Program-made: the position numbers and the translations under genes
Shown here: piece by piece, positions 44,900-56,214 of the stretch
How positions within the stretch are numbered: the first letter of the stretch is position 1
How the letters are laid out: every line of letters begins with the position of its first letter
Source: Massospora cicadina
Taxonomy: Eukaryota; Entomophthoromycota; Entomophthoromycetes; Entomophthorales; Entomophthoraceae
Length of the DNA: 64,000 nt
NCBI GenBank assembly: GCA_022478985.1
Contig: JAKSZP010012178.1
Location: 1-64,000 of the forward strand
Reading direction: 5' to 3'
Notes under the pieces: model-generated
Database searches by the model: none
Told to the model about the DNA's origin: nothing
What the model saw: only the letters and a program-made list of their open reading frames with translations

Positions 44900-46200
44900 A
44901 ACAGTTGAAACTTTAACCTGATTTAACTTGAAGTAATTAAAATTACTATATATGATCCAATCAAACTCTTGAAATCAGGACAAAGTCAAATTTACTTTTT
45001 TTATTAAATGAGGCAGTCTATATTTTAATTATTTTAAATTATAATTATAGTTAGAATTAAGTATATAAAACCATAACTAAAGTATCTAAATGATAAAGGT
45101 TTTTATTGAGTGAATAGAATTTATATTAGAATATATAAATACAGATAAGGTTGTAGTTTTTGCAACTTATAAATCATAGTGATTGGTTGATAAGTGAATA
45201 AATATGTTAATCATATATAGAACATAAAAGTTATTGAAATTAAGTTTTATATAGTTATTCTCAGCCATACCTACATACTTAGACTTAATTTTATATTTCC
45301 AATTTAATTCTTTTTCTTTAAAATTTACATCATTTTATTTATTATATAAATTATACCAGAATCTAGTTTAAAAAGTATTATTTGTGAAAACTATTTTTTG
45401 TCATACTATAATAATTGCCAAATTAGGGTCAAAAATACAAACAGACGTTGCTTGCGTTATGATTATATAGTCTTTAAGCTAATTAGTTAAGCTAAAGCTT
45501 TTACTGTAAAGCAAACTATGCAAAAATTTGCATTATCCATTAGACTTGATTACTCTTTAATTGATAGATTATCTAGAGTGCTCTTTAAAATAGGTTAAAG
45601 TTTTATTAGTAAGTTTAGATTTATTATTAATCACATACTGATTAGTATGTGTTAAACACCTTATGATCTCTAATAGGTCAAACTTTATTAATACAGAATA
45701 TCAAGTTTTTTATAGTATAGTACTAATGACTTTGAGTTAAAAAAACTTCTAAAAGCTTGTTAATTTTTTAAGGATCGTTTTATATTAGATGAGCTTAAAG
45801 CATGTATCTATCCCTCTGAAGCATTATAATAGTAGGACTTAGCAACGAAAAGAATATGTACTATGGAAATTAAATTATTTGATTTTGTAAGTTATAAATC
45901 TTCCAATCTTACAAAATTAGAGATTTTTTTATACTTCGACGAGAGTTAAAAATTCTAACATGATGCATAACTGACTATGATATTCTATAAAATTAAGATG
46001 CTTATTGTTTTAAGTTTGTTTTACTCAACATTTACAACTGGGTACACTATGTTGTTTTTAAATTAAACATGAGTTAATTAGTATAATATAAGATTCTACA
46101 AATTATATAGAGTTTGAAAGTATTCTGACTAAACTCATACTGATATCATAATTTGCGGAAGATGAGGATAATTTTTGCATAAGAAAGGCAATATAAGTAA
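44900..46200. other. AT-rich intergenic region
   Basis: Very AT-rich, no ORF above 60 codons and no recognisable repeat. It lies downstream of the Cys-rich ORF (which ends at 46235 on the minus strand) and may include its 3' untranslated region. Confidence 0.6.
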
Positions 46201-46234
46201 AAAAATGAGTTAAGAGCAGTTTGTTAGTGTTGAT

Positions 46235-46948
46235 TTACAAGATGAAATAAATTATTGGGACAATGAGGATGCAAATGATATTTGCAATCGTTAATGTGAT
46301 AAACGATAGGTGAGATATTGCAAATCTTCCAGCCAATGGGACATTAAGAATCAAAAAGCCCTTCAAACCTTTAGTTTCATTAAATTCGAGAGTTGGTAGG
46401 ATGCTTTTAAAATTATCCTCTAAAAGTTTAGTGCTTGTACAATTCAGGCATTCGAAACTGAGGTGCTCTTCTTGGCTTTTGGATTGATCAAGTTTGCATT
46501 CAGCACACTTGATTGAGCAAGAGTCACAGGTGCTATTGTGACTTAGGCTCCAACTTTCTCTCGATAAATTCCTCGAACATGAAAGCTTTAGAGGACATAC
46601 TATTTTATTCCCAAAACTAATTTGTCCTTCTGTACAGTTAAAGCATTGATTCTGAATCGGCCTAAAGCATCCTCTACAAGGTAGATGACATTCTTTACTC
46701 ACGTTGTGTTCAATTGAAAGCCCAACCAATGACGAATGTGCTTTACAAAGGTGGTCATAGCGCGAATAGCATTCGGTGTCTTCTAACCGCAGATGCGGAT
46801 TTTGGCACACTATATGATCTGCACCACACTTTAGACACCCTTCGCTTGTGCAATCGTAGCATTTGAACGATTCATTGCTGGAAACATGCTCTTGTAGAAA
46901 GGGTGCTGAACACAAGACATTGCTCAACAGTGGTAAGAATAAACGCAT
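46235..46948 (-). CDS. Cys-rich secreted/membrane protein, unknown family
   Basis: Intact 237-codon ORF in AT-rich DNA, the only long intact frame that is not element-derived. Residues 1-15 (MRLFLPLLSNVLCSA) look like a signal peptide. Residues 30-170 hold 20 Cys, including seven C-x-x-C pairs (CYDC, CLKC, CRGC, CFNC, CDSC, CAEC, CLNC), and seven N-glycosylation sequons lie in residues 25-191. Residues 212-237 form one hydrophobic helix ending at the stop, with no cytoplasmic tail, so a type I membrane or GPI-like surface protein is likely. The pattern recalls furin-like/growth-factor-receptor Cys-rich repeats and protist surface proteins. I do not recognise the family. More exons upstream are possible. 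The start is the only Met before the hydrophobic leader. Confidence 0.75.
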   Translation of the reverse strand: MRLFLPLLSNVLCSAPFLQEHVSSNESFKCYDCTSEGCLKCGADHIVCQNPHLRLEDTECYSRYDHLCKAHSSLVGLSIEHNVSKECHLPCRGCFRPIQNQCFNCTEGQISFGNKIVCPLKLSCSRNLSRESWSLSHNSTCDSCSIKCAECKLDQSKSQEEHLSFECLNCTSTKLLEDNFKSILPTLEFNETKGLKGFLILNVPLAGRFAISHLSFITLTIANIICILIVPIIYFIL

Positions 46949-47429
46949 GCTGACTTTGCGTTACCATTTGGTTTAAATCGCTCAAACACCAACACTATGA
47001 ACAATGCTAACCTAAACTAGCGACCATGTCCACAGTTCGAATATTCTCAATGGACAATTATGTCCAAATAAAGTAATCATTGTTTTAATAAAAAGATTTG
47101 TGTTTGTGGACTATTCGTTCAAGCAACCATCCAGAATCCAATGCCATTTATGTACTTACTATATTATGGTGTAAAAGCAATAAACATCAATGTGTCTATG
47201 TTCCTGAGATATTAAAAGTGTAAAATTATAAACGATGTATAAAAGCTACTACAACGTCTCTGTTTTATGATGTGCTATCTAAAAGAGCACTAGCTCAACT
47301 ACTTAGATCACTTACTATCATGATTAATATTCATTGACTTTATTAAGATACTAGCGGAGTTACCCAGAGTTGCTTGAGTTTATTTATTCCCAAACAATTT
47401 GAACTGGTTAATTTAGGTTTTATATTATA
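46949..47429. other. Presumed 5' flank of the Cys-rich ORF
   Basis: No ORF or repeat is recognised. Because the ORF is on the minus strand, its promoter should lie here. No convincing TATA or motif could be assigned. Confidence 0.4.
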
Positions 47430-47858
47430 GATAACACGAAACCGCTTACTCATTACCATTGAACATATAAAACTGATTAATCACCAACCGCTTATCCAAT
47501 GCAGTTGAATATATCAAATCAATCAAAAACTACCAACCACTTATCCAAAACTAATTAACCTTATTAAATTACTAATATCATCAAACCACTTGGCAAAGTC
47601 AAAGAACCTATCAAATCAATCAAAAGAGCCACATACCACTCAGCCGGAGCCAATTAAATGTAAGAAACAAACAAATTTTCACTAACTTCTCGACCAAATA
47701 AAATTAAGCTTTATCAAATCAATCAAAAATCACCAAATCTCAGATAAATCCAATTTTAATATTAAATCATTAAAAAACCACCAACCAATTACCCAAAAAC
47801 TATTGGATCTATTGAATTAACCAAAAAGCACCAACCATTCAGCAAATTTAAATTAAAG
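47430..47858 (+). repeat. Degenerate tandem array, unit about 50 bp
   Basis: Around eight diverged units. Landmark CCAACC(A/G)CTTATCCAA or variants recur at about 47483, 47533, 47584, 47633, 47680, 47729, 47779 and 47829, a spacing of 47-52 bp. Between them ATCAAATCAATCAAAA recurs. The array stops at Gypsy-B and one more unit-like stretch follows it at 56215-56270, so Gypsy-B inserted into the array. Confidence 0.75.
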
Positions 47859-48637
47859 TGTGGGAATCCAGATAGCTTATGCTTGCTGGCTAATTCATTC
47901 AGATTTCCATAAACAACTTATTTGATTTTTATTTTTGCCAATGAATATGGGTAGACTCACAAACTAGCAAATCAACTAAAATATATTATTCCCAAGTAGA
48001 GGCTTGGATGGGAAAATAATAATTTTATTAGTGGTGGTGAGGGTGTTAAAAGTAAACCCTCTCAATATCTCAATGCTCAGTATTTACTTGTGTTGAGGCT
48101 TGAAGTTTGAATTGGGCTAGGAATGTCCAAATTAGGGAATATATGAATTTGACCTATTTGAGCTCTCAAGACCCACCTCACTTTGACAGAACAGCTAATG
48201 GATGGTCAATGGAAGTTAGGATGAATCTGTGAAGTAAGGGTTTAATATATTTGACCCAATCATCAGGTGGAAAATTATTTTCACTTAGCAGGACCTCTTC
48301 CAAGCCTATAAAAAGGGGTGGTCTCCACCTAGGTGTTTAAGGTAAACTGTAATTGGCCTGGAGAAAACTTGGACTGACTCCTGATTCCACTGCATGATTG
48401 GTGCAATCCAACTTCCAGAACTTGTGGTATTTCGCTGAGGAGCATTATTAAAGTATTACCCTGATTAGAGGGGTTCCACCAAATTTTTTGGCCAAGGTCT
48501 TTTGGCCAATAATATTTTTATTGCCATCAAACACGCTCATAAAAATATCAGACTTTTAATTGTCCTACATACCCCCTTTTGTACTATTTTTGCCCAAAAC
48601 ATTTTTCTCTCAAAGCCAAGAGGTTAATTGTCTGATA
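47859..48637 (-). repeat. 3' LTR of Gypsy-B
   Basis: On the plus strand TGTGGGAATCC...TTGTCTGATA. It aligns to 55431-56214. It contains, on the plus strand, CCTATAAAAAGGGGTGG (48306-48322), a TATA-like block facing opposite to the element's genes, also present in the other LTRs of this family. On the element (minus) strand, A-rich AATAAA-like signals lie near the U5 end (47915-47940). Confidence 0.88.
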
Positions 48638-48648
48638 TCACCCCCCTC
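48638..48648 (-). promoter_or_regulatory. Polypurine tract of Gypsy-B
   Basis: GAGGGGGGTGA on the minus strand, directly before the 3' LTR. This fixes the element's orientation together with the PBS at the other end. Confidence 0.75.
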
Positions 48649-49740
48649 AAGAATTTTGGGGGAGAATAGAGATTAATGAAGTGGCCATGTACCTGGTAAA
48701 TAATAATCCCTGTAGCCAAGGATTAGATAGAATAGTCAGCACCTCTCTTGTAGGTGATGACAAAAGGGCCTTCTCAGATTGACCAAAGCTTACCACTTCT
48801 AGGAGTGATATAGTTGTTATAATGCAGAGCAGGTCAGACACTTGGAAGGAAGGTAGGGGGTTCAGAGCTCATTGGAAGCCTGCCCTTCTTTAGTCATCTT
48901 TTTAGCTAGATTTGTATAGCCTCAGATTGGAGCTGGATGATGTGCTGAAAAAATCTTCTCAAGGCTTTCTTGGGTTCCTCAACTCTAGAGGATGAAACAT
49001 CTTTATCTAAGTGGGCAGGTATTCCTGGTTCCTGCCCATACAAGATATGGAATGGGGACATTTCAGGATCTGGTGATAACTAATCTGGTAGGCGATAAGA
49101 GCATTGGTAGAAATTGATCCCAGTGAAGTGGATCAGAAGATGTTATTATTGTATGATAAGACCAAGGTTCCATTTGCTCTCTCCACAGTCCCATTGGTAG
49201 AGGGATTATAAAGATCTGAGAAGAGTTGCTGGGCTCCCATGGAGGTAGCCAGGATTTTGACTACTCTATAGGTGAAGTTCTTACCATTATTGCAGAGTAG
49301 TACTTGGGGACAGCCATAACAAGTGAAATTGTTTTGATGTAAAAATGTGTCAGTGGCCTTGGCCGTTTGGGCTAGGAGAGTCACGGCTTCAATCCACTTA
49401 TTAATTTAGTCAAAGCCTACTAGGATAGATCAGTTTCCACTGGTAGTATTTGGGAGTGGACCTACCACGTCTAGGCTGATGGTATGGAAAGGTTGTTGGT
49501 GGGAGTTGGTTGATATTGGTACATACTCCTAAAACAAGACTGCTTCTTACAAATGAGGCAGTCTCCCAAAACTTCAAAAACAGTTTTCATGACTCCTTCA
49601 CAATGGTACTAATCCCTAATCCATTCAAAGGTTTTCTTTGCTCCCCCATGACTTGGGTTGAGTGAGCTTCCAGGATAGCAGGTACACGTTCAGAGGGCTG
49701 AAGGTAAGGCAGCCACTTTGCCCCACCTGATTATACAACT
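48647..49740 (-). pseudogene. Gypsy-B integrase and C-terminal tail
   Basis: Minus-strand frame 49133-49384 reads ATDTFLHQNNFTCYGCPQVL, then LLCNNGKNFTY (normally S-D-N-G-x-N-F, here the catalytic Asp is Asn) and YNPSTNGTVERANGTL with the catalytic Glu. Upstream at about 49400-49740 the core start is broken by stops. The end near 48647-48841 carries a post-integrase tail with GPF in another frame. It is inactive. Confidence 0.82.
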
Positions 49741-49777
49741 TCCCACGCTCCGCTATGGTGTTGCGGGAGTTCCATTG

Positions 49778-50422
49778 CTAACATTTTCTGGACAGACTCA
49801 TCCTAATACTCCCAGTCATTGGGGTCATTAAGAGGTCGTATAATCTCTCCGCCTTACTATTATCCAGGTGCAGGACTGGCATCCAAGTTAACCTATCAAA
49901 ATTCATGTGATGGGTTCCAGCATGGTGTTCAATCTTCATGTCATAGTGCTGGAGCTTTAGAGCCCAGCATTCTAACTGGCCAATAGAATCATTCATATTC
50001 TGTAACAATTTCAAAGAAGCCTGGTCCATAACCACATTGAAGGTAGTTCCTTAAAGGAAAGGGCGGTAGTGCTTCACAGCTAACAAAATGGCAAGGTACT
50101 CCTTCTCTGTGACGCTGTAGTTGTGTTCCACCTTTGACAGCATCTTACTGAAAGAGGATAGAGGATGATCTACACCGTTTTCATCCAATTGGGCTAAGAT
50201 GGCACCAACGGCATAGTCCGAGGTGTCAGTATACAAGATAAATGATTTACCATAGTCAAGGTGCCTCAGGATATGCCGTTGTTGTAGCATTTGCTTCAGT
50301 GCCTCTAAAGCGACATTCTGTTCAGCACCCCAATGGAAAGGGGTGTTTTTAGTCAGTAGGCGGACGAGAGGCTCACTGAGTTGGGCGAGCTTAGTGATGA
50401 ACTGATGACAATACCTCATCAT
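49778..50422 (-). pseudogene. Gypsy-B RNase H
   Basis: Frame 50051-50422 holds the connection and RNase H start: RYCHQFITKLAQLSEPLVRL and FHWGAEQNVALEALKQML. KSFILYTDTSDYAVGAILAQ carries the first catalytic Asp, and HNYSVTEKEYLAILLAVKHY the Glu. Frame 49778-50035 continues with MVMDQASLKLL (D-H-x-x-L block, here D-Q) and HHAGTHHMNFDRLTWMP. One stop and a short gap separate them. Confidence 0.88.
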
Positions 50423-50453
50423 CCCTAGAAATACCTGAATATCTCATATATAT

Positions 50454-51110
50454 TTAGGGGGGAATTTTTGAGATTGCTTCTGCCTTATCCTGTATAGGTT
50501 GGATTCTTTCATGAGAGATGGCGTGTCCCAGAAAATCTAATTTCTTCTGGAAGAAGGTGCACTTGGAGGGTTTTAACTTGATATTTGACTCACATAAGCT
50601 TTGAAACACCTCCTTCAAATGATTAAGATGTTCAGTGAAGGTCTTGAAGAACACCATGATGTCATCAAGATAGATGATGATGCAAAATAACTTAAAATCT
50701 TGCAAGATGTGTTCCATGGCGCGCTGGAAAGTTGCAGTTGCGTTGTACAATCCTTAAAACGATTGGGTAGGCTGGAAGAGACCCTCACTGAAAATAAGAG
50801 CACATTCCTCCTGTTCTTGGGAGAAAGGTCCAATTGCCAATAGCCGCTAGCCAAGTCCATTGCAGAGAAGAAGTTAGATCCGGAGAGTTGTGCCAGGGCG
50901 TCATCAATGTAGTGGATAGGATAGCTATCCTTTTTTGTGAGGTTATTTAATTTGTGATAGTCCATGACTACATGATGACCTCCGTTCTATTTATTATGCA
51001 AACAGGGAAAGAGCAGGGCTTTGTGAAGGAACTAGTAACCCTGCGTCTAGTAACTGCTTGAGCTCAGTCCTCATCTGCTGTTCTTCCACCTTTGACTTGC
51101 AGTAAGGTTT
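50454..51110 (-). pseudogene. Gypsy-B reverse transcriptase
   Basis: Frame 50615-50965 gives MDYHKLNNLTKKDSYPIHYI and FFSAMDLASGYWQLDLSP (first catalytic Asp). After a frameshift near 50830, frame 50454-50750 gives ATFQRAMEHILQDFKLFCII, then YLDDIMVFFKTFTEHLNHL with an intact Y-L-D-D, and LKPSKCTFFQKKLDFLGHAI. Upstream (to about 51110) the fingers region is broken by stops. This is the best preserved RT of the window, although frameshifted. Confidence 0.92.
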
Positions 51111-51170
51111 TGGTCAAATGGGACGTGCATCACTCACATCAATGGAGTGGCTCCAGTCCTTCATGTGGCT

Positions 51171-52060
51171 TTAGTCGTTATCCAACTTGGAGAATATGTC
51201 ACTAAATCCTTCCAATAAAGTGTGAACTTTGTCAAGTTCATCTGGGATCAGCTCAATTGAGATATGGACATTGGGTATGGCACATAACAGGTTATCCGTT
51301 GGCAAGCCCATATCCAATGTAGATCCAATTAAGTGAATTTGTACAATGTCCTTCACAAGGATTGATAATCCTCTGCCAACCTCTTAGTGTATTTTACAAC
51401 GAGGTCCTATCTGGTGAGGTTCCCCAACAGAGTGTAAGAGGCCTCTGGTAAGCTGGGTTCAGTATACCAGGCAATACCTGAGGCTCCAAGGGGCTAACTC
51501 ACTCAATACTTATGAGGTGCAACAAGCAGTGGTGTGGGATTTGGAGCGTGATCTTTGTATCAACCACTCGTTGTTCACCCAGCTTAATCACTACCTCATC
51601 TGAAGCATAGAAAGGAATACCTTCCTTAGCATCTACTGAATCAGAAAAATTTTTGTATTTCACCCAGAGGTGGTATATTGTAAAGGCAAAGCAGAAAACG
51701 GGTATTCAACCAGGCAAGAATATGCGTTCTTTCTGTGATCTTTATTGGATAAGACTAAAGGGACTTTGTAGTTGAGTAACAATAGAAAACCTTGCTTCAA
51801 GTTGATTATTCTCTCATACTCAATCATAAACTGGGTAGCTATGATCATATCTTAGGTGTTGTTGTCTAAGGCCACTGCAGGGGCCAATAAGATGAGATTC
51901 CCAATTTAAATGGGAGAGAAGAGTATGCCTTGAGGGCGCAGGTGTTTTTGGGCCTGCGGTTCCAAATTCTTGTTTGTACTCCTAGTCAGGCGCCAGCTTG
52001 AGCTTTTTTGTAAGCTTAGAGGAGATTACGCTCACCAGGGAGCCAGTATCCAGGATGTCC
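51171..52060 (-). pseudogene. Gypsy-B protease and linker to RT
   Basis: The minus-strand reading VMDILDTGSLVSVISSKL carries the catalytic D-T-G (52042-52050). The remainder of the protease and the linker (frames 51660-51848 and 51171-51356) are broken by stops, and the I-L-G block is not clear. The position between gag and RT fits. Confidence 0.75.
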
Positions 52061-52075
52061 ATCACCCAGAGTTTT

Positions 52076-53868
52076 TTAAATGACCTTTTCCACCTTGGTA
52101 GGTGTTCCTTTAGAGTATGGAGACAGAGCTAAGACCTCCTTGAGCCAGAAGGTGGAGGTTAGTTTGCAAGAAGTCTCTGGGTAACTCTCTAAGATGGACT
52201 TCATGATGTGAACCTGCTGGAGAGGCTGAATCAAGCCAGTTAGGAGCTGATCAGTATCGTGGGTGGTGTCAATAACTGTAGGACACCCTAGAACTTGGCT
52301 GAGATATGTGTCCTTAGGTATGATGGCCTCATCTACTCCTCCATCGTTCAAATGATCAGGAACCTCCACTTTTGTTGGTACACCTAGTACATAGTAACCA
52401 ACATCCTCAACCCCCTTCCAATTCATCCCTGGGAATATTTTCAACAAAGGGAAATGAATTGATTGAGGTAGGTGAGTCAGGCACATGAGATTCGTCAGTA
52501 ATAGAGGTGCTTATCCTACGCCAACATCTCTTTCCCCTGATCCTTGATGTTGTCACTCTTTTTCCAGCACACAGTCTCATAATGCCCAACCTTGTTGCAG
52601 TAGCACACTGGGGACGTTCAGACCGCTTGACTTTTGGTTTTTGGTCCTCAGAGCCATGATCTGAAGGGTCTCCTTTTTGTTTTTAATAGACAGGACCTGG
52701 GACTTGGGCTTTTGATCCTCAATTTCCAGAAAGCAGGGTCTAAATACTAATCCATGAGAAAATTAAGCTTGTGGAAGTCAGCGACATCTAGAAGAGCCTT
52801 TTTTATATCATGGACGTTGCGGAAATAGCGTTTGACTGAAGTGATGTGCATCGCCAAAGGAGGGTGATATGCTAACCCAGTTAAGATAGAGGCAACAGCG
52901 TCGTCTAAGGTCAACATCTTATAAGTTAACAACATCTGCGCTTCAATATAGAACTCCTCCGCAAATTCAACCACTGACTCTCCTTTTCCTATGGTAAAGC
53001 ACATGAAACCTTGCTTCTTCATGCTTAAGCTTTGGGTTGATTAAACTCGCCAATGAGAACCACCTTAACCTCTGACCAGGTGTTAAAGGCATTCATATGA
53101 GGCACCATCACCAACTGGGCCATGCAACTCAAACAAGAGAGGATATGTTTGACCTCCTGATGGTCAGTCGCCCCTTTCATATCAGCTTCATAGACATATA
53201 AAAACGAGGCAATATTACCCTCATCAAGGATAAACTTGTCCTTTAAAATTGGTTTTAATGAAACATGGTCACCCCCAGTGAGGGTATGAACCGCAGGAGC
53301 ATCTGTCCCTGTGGTCTCAGAAAAAAGGTCCAACTGATCAAAGGAGTGGGAGAGCCAATTGAGCTGGTCTTGGATAGCTTCAATACTGGGTTTCATGGAG
53401 GTGTTGGGCTTTTGTGAGGCGGATTCACTTAAAAACAATCATGCTTTTATCTTCAACTTGTGAGTTTCCAGTTCTTTAACCTGACCCTCCAGCGCCTTGA
53501 TTTTAAAATGGAGTTGTGACACAAGAGAGCTTAGGTTTTGTTTAAAACTTCCACCACATGCGCTTTTGAGCTCCTCTTTAATCTGCTTACACCCTTCATT
53601 GTCAGGTGGGTGGTGTGACAAACAGGCTCTCTTCAGTATGCAACGAATGATTTGGAAAAAGAATCCAGGTTGCAGTCCATATAGCTGAGACTACACAAGA
53701 GAGAAACTTCCTGCTCTGTGCATTAAAGCTGCGATCAGTTGTTAAACCATGTAGTATAGTGGCTAGAATGCTGGTTGACAATAGTGCAATTTGTCCCGTT
53801 GACAAGGAATAGAGAAAATCTAAAGCCTGTGCCAACTCACTATCATCATACTTGTTGAATCCCATCAT
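52076..53868 (-). pseudogene. Gypsy-B gag
   Basis: Capsid-like frames 53025-53438 (ILDEGNIASFLYVYEADMKG...) and 52747-53022 (GKGESVVEFAEEFYIEAQML...) match retrotransposon gag in helical pattern and position. A degenerate zinc knuckle at about 52565-52605 reads VCYCNKVGHYETVCW, one residue short of C-x2-C-x4-H-x4-C. Frames 53439-53621 and 53602-53868 upstream are Lys/Glu-rich. Frame 52076-52486 lies between the knuckle and the protease. Several frameshifts. Confidence 0.75.
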
Positions 53869-54437
53869 ACAATAAGAATATATTAAAAATAAAAATAAAT
53901 TTAAACTTTTAGTTTATTTGTCTGCAGGATTGAGAAAACAAAGTTAGAGAATCTAACAAAATTTCTTTTATTATGTTCTAGAGAATGTTAGGCATTATCA
54001 TGGTTTAAAAAATCTTGTAAAATTAAAAATGCCTTGTTCAAAATATGAGCCTAAATTAGTACTAATGGGGTTTTAAACTTAAAAAATTTCTGACTTTTGG
54101 CATGCTTATGAGATCCAACTCCAGATTCTGACTACCGGCCTTCTATGTATTATCAAAATTATTACTTTATATCATATTTCCAAACTGAACTATCCCAAAT
54201 TTGATTAAATCTCATGGCTGAACTTTGGAACTCCTTCTCCATACTCTTATTTTTAGCCCCAAAGGCAAGGACCATATGGTGGTCAGGTAGGGCCTTGACC
54301 GTTACAGGTGGGAGCCTTTCAAATGTATGTCTCATTAAATCTGTTAATAACTGCGCTCAACCTGCATCAACCAACTATGCACATCCTTCAACAGTGTGGG
54401 CCCACTAAGAGAGGTTTTGACTCCTTGAGCTTCTTTT

Positions 54438-54815
54438 TCACATCTGATAATCCATTGGGCTAAATATTTGGTATTCCTCAAGAGAAGCTTTTAGGGATAG
54501 CTCCTTTTCCAGTTGAGCAACCTTAACTTCTAGAGCGAGAGTAGCCCTAGAAGGTTCTTGCAACATACGCCGCTCAAGTTCCTCAATGCGGGACAAGTCT
54601 TGAGCTAGTTGCTGCTCCACAGCAGCTACACGTTGTTCATCCCCAGGTTGAGTCGTGGATGCATGTGCCAAGAAGTTGTGGTAAGTTTGCTCTTCATGCT
54701 TTTCAAGTTCTTTGGAAAACTCCTCAAGTAGAGAGCGGGTGCTAGCAGCAGATGCGTTTAACTCATCCCATAAGGCATTCATACTTCTTTTTTTTAGTAC
54801 TAGATGGTAAGGCAT
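54438..54815 (-). pseudogene. Coiled-coil ORF in Gypsy-B leader, disrupted by a LINE tail
   Basis: A 125-codon frame rich in Glu, Leu, Gln and Arg with heptad-like spacing (EQRVAAVEQQLAQDLSRIEE, LEVKVAQLEKELSLKASLEE), predicted coiled coil. It lies between 5' LTR and gag, so it is probably the N-terminus of gag or a separate leader ORF. Its first codons (54788-54815) come from the LINE-tail insertion and the second copy of its target duplication, so the original start must have been further upstream. Confidence 0.65.
54788..54807 (-). mobile_element. 20-bp LINE-1 tail insertion
   Basis: On the minus strand CCATCTAGTACTAAAAAAAA, the 3' terminus of the LINE-1 family, flanked by perfect 17-bp duplications TAAGGCATTCATACTTC (54771-54787 and 54808-54824). 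It lies in the leader of Gypsy-B. It is the same kind of event as 28508-28528, in the opposite orientation. Confidence 0.92.
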
Positions 54816-55409
54816 TCATACTTCCTCTACACACTTTCCTATTCCAGTATCCATGGTGGTGAGCCGCTCATGAAACTAAATAAAGAATTTGCAGTTTGCC
54901 CCACACCAGATTACATTTTTTCAATATGTTCAGAGTTCAGATTATATAAACTATCACAAGCTAATCTTAGAGCATCATGGTTTGCCAGTTGACGGTGAAG
55001 CTCTTCATGTTGGACGGCTAACAAAAGTATCATGTGGAACAATGCAGGATGGGCAAATTTTCAGACATAGGTAGTCAGATTAGTAAGCTGACTGTAGACG
55101 ACAGGAAGGGTTCAAGTATCATAGAGGTACATTAGACGGTCCTCTACAGAAGAACCTCTTTCTCATAAAGCAAAATTTTCAGGTTTTAATATACCATGAG
55201 TTAGGTCCCTCACTACTTCAGTGCAGGCCAGGTAAGGCTGTGAGACTCTGGTGTAAGGATTCATTCAAACTGTTCTCCCTCAGTCTATATGATTGGGGGC
55301 TATCTATATGGTAATCTTCTGCCCCATCTCCATTTCTCACCCATCTAGTAACACTTTTAGCATGTGCGCCCTCCAGATTGGTGATAATTAAACGTGTGGT
55401 GTACAGGAT

Positions 55410-55427
55410 CCCCATTAGTGAGCACCA
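55410..55427 (-). promoter_or_regulatory. Primer-binding site of Gypsy-B
   Basis: Minus strand TGGTGCTCACTAATGGGG, three bases inside the 5' LTR. Its first 12 bases equal the Gypsy-A PBS. Confidence 0.8.
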
Positions 55428-55430
55428 CTT

Positions 55431-56214
55431 TGTGGGAATTCAGCTAGCCTATGCTCACTGGTTCTGAATTCAGCTGGTTTTCTAAAAACGACTTTATTTG
55501 ATTTTTATTTTTGCCAATAAATATGGCTTACTCACAAACTAGCAAATATCCTAAAAACATAATATTTCCAATTATAAGATTGGGTAGAAAAAAGAATTCA
55601 TTAGTGGTGGTGAGGGTGTGAAAAGTGAGCCCTCTTATTATCTCAATGCTTAATATTTAATTGTATTGAGGCTCAAAGTTTGGATTATGATAGAAATGTC
55701 CAAATTAGGGATTATGAGGATTCAGCCTATTGAAGCTCTCAAGACTCACCTCAATTTGACAGAACAGCTAATGGATGGTCAATGGAAGTTAGGACTAATC
55801 TGTGAAGTAAGGGTTTGATATATTTAACCCAATCATCAGGTAAAGAAATTATTTTCAATTTAGCAGGACCCTTATAAGCCTATAAAAGGGGGTGGTCTCC
55901 ACCTAGATGTTTGAGATAAACTCTAAGTGGCCTTGGGGAGGAACCTTGAACTGACTCCCTTGATTCCACCACATGTTTGGTGCAATCCAACTTCCAAAAC
56001 TCATGCTATTTTGCCAAAGAGCAATAAATAAAAGTATTACCCAATTAGATGGGTTCCACCAAGGATTGGCCAGAGTCTTTTGGCCAATATTATCGTTTTT
56101 TTATCCAACACTCTTAATACAATATTAGATTTGTGATTGTCTGACATTACCCCCTTTTGGACTAATTCACCCAAAACACTTTTCTCTAAAAGCTGAGAGG
56201 GCAATTGTCTGACA
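55431..56214 (-). repeat. 5' LTR of Gypsy-B
   Basis: On the plus strand TGTGGGAATTC...TTGTCTGACA, 784 bp. It carries the family's CCTATAAAAGGGGGTGG block on the plus strand (55879-55895). It is followed by a TAAAC flank and the continuation of the 50-bp array. Confidence 0.88.

Larger units (their letters stand above)
47859..56214 (-). mobile_element. Gypsy-B: full-length Ty3/gypsy retrotransposon
   Basis: 8.36 kb, minus strand. LTRs 55431-56214 (5') and 47859-48637 (3'), roughly 80-85 percent alike by eye. Flanks TAAAG (47854-47858) and TAAAC (56215-56219) fit a 5-bp duplication with one change. PBS 55410-55427, PPT 48638-48648. Gag, protease, RT, RNase H, integrase and a post-integrase tail occur in order with frameshifts and stops. 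The shared PBS, similar PPT and GPY/F-like end group it with Gypsy-A. Confidence 0.92.

Noticed and set aside
46235..46948. Giardia-type variant surface protein
   Set aside because: C-x-x-C pairs are suggestive, but the conserved cytoplasmic tail of that family is absent and Ty3/LINE/SINE content does not fit such a host. Kept as unknown family.
47430..47858. CRISPR array
   Set aside because: Repeats are diverged, contiguous at about 50 bp without constant repeat/variable spacer structure, and the DNA is eukaryotic.
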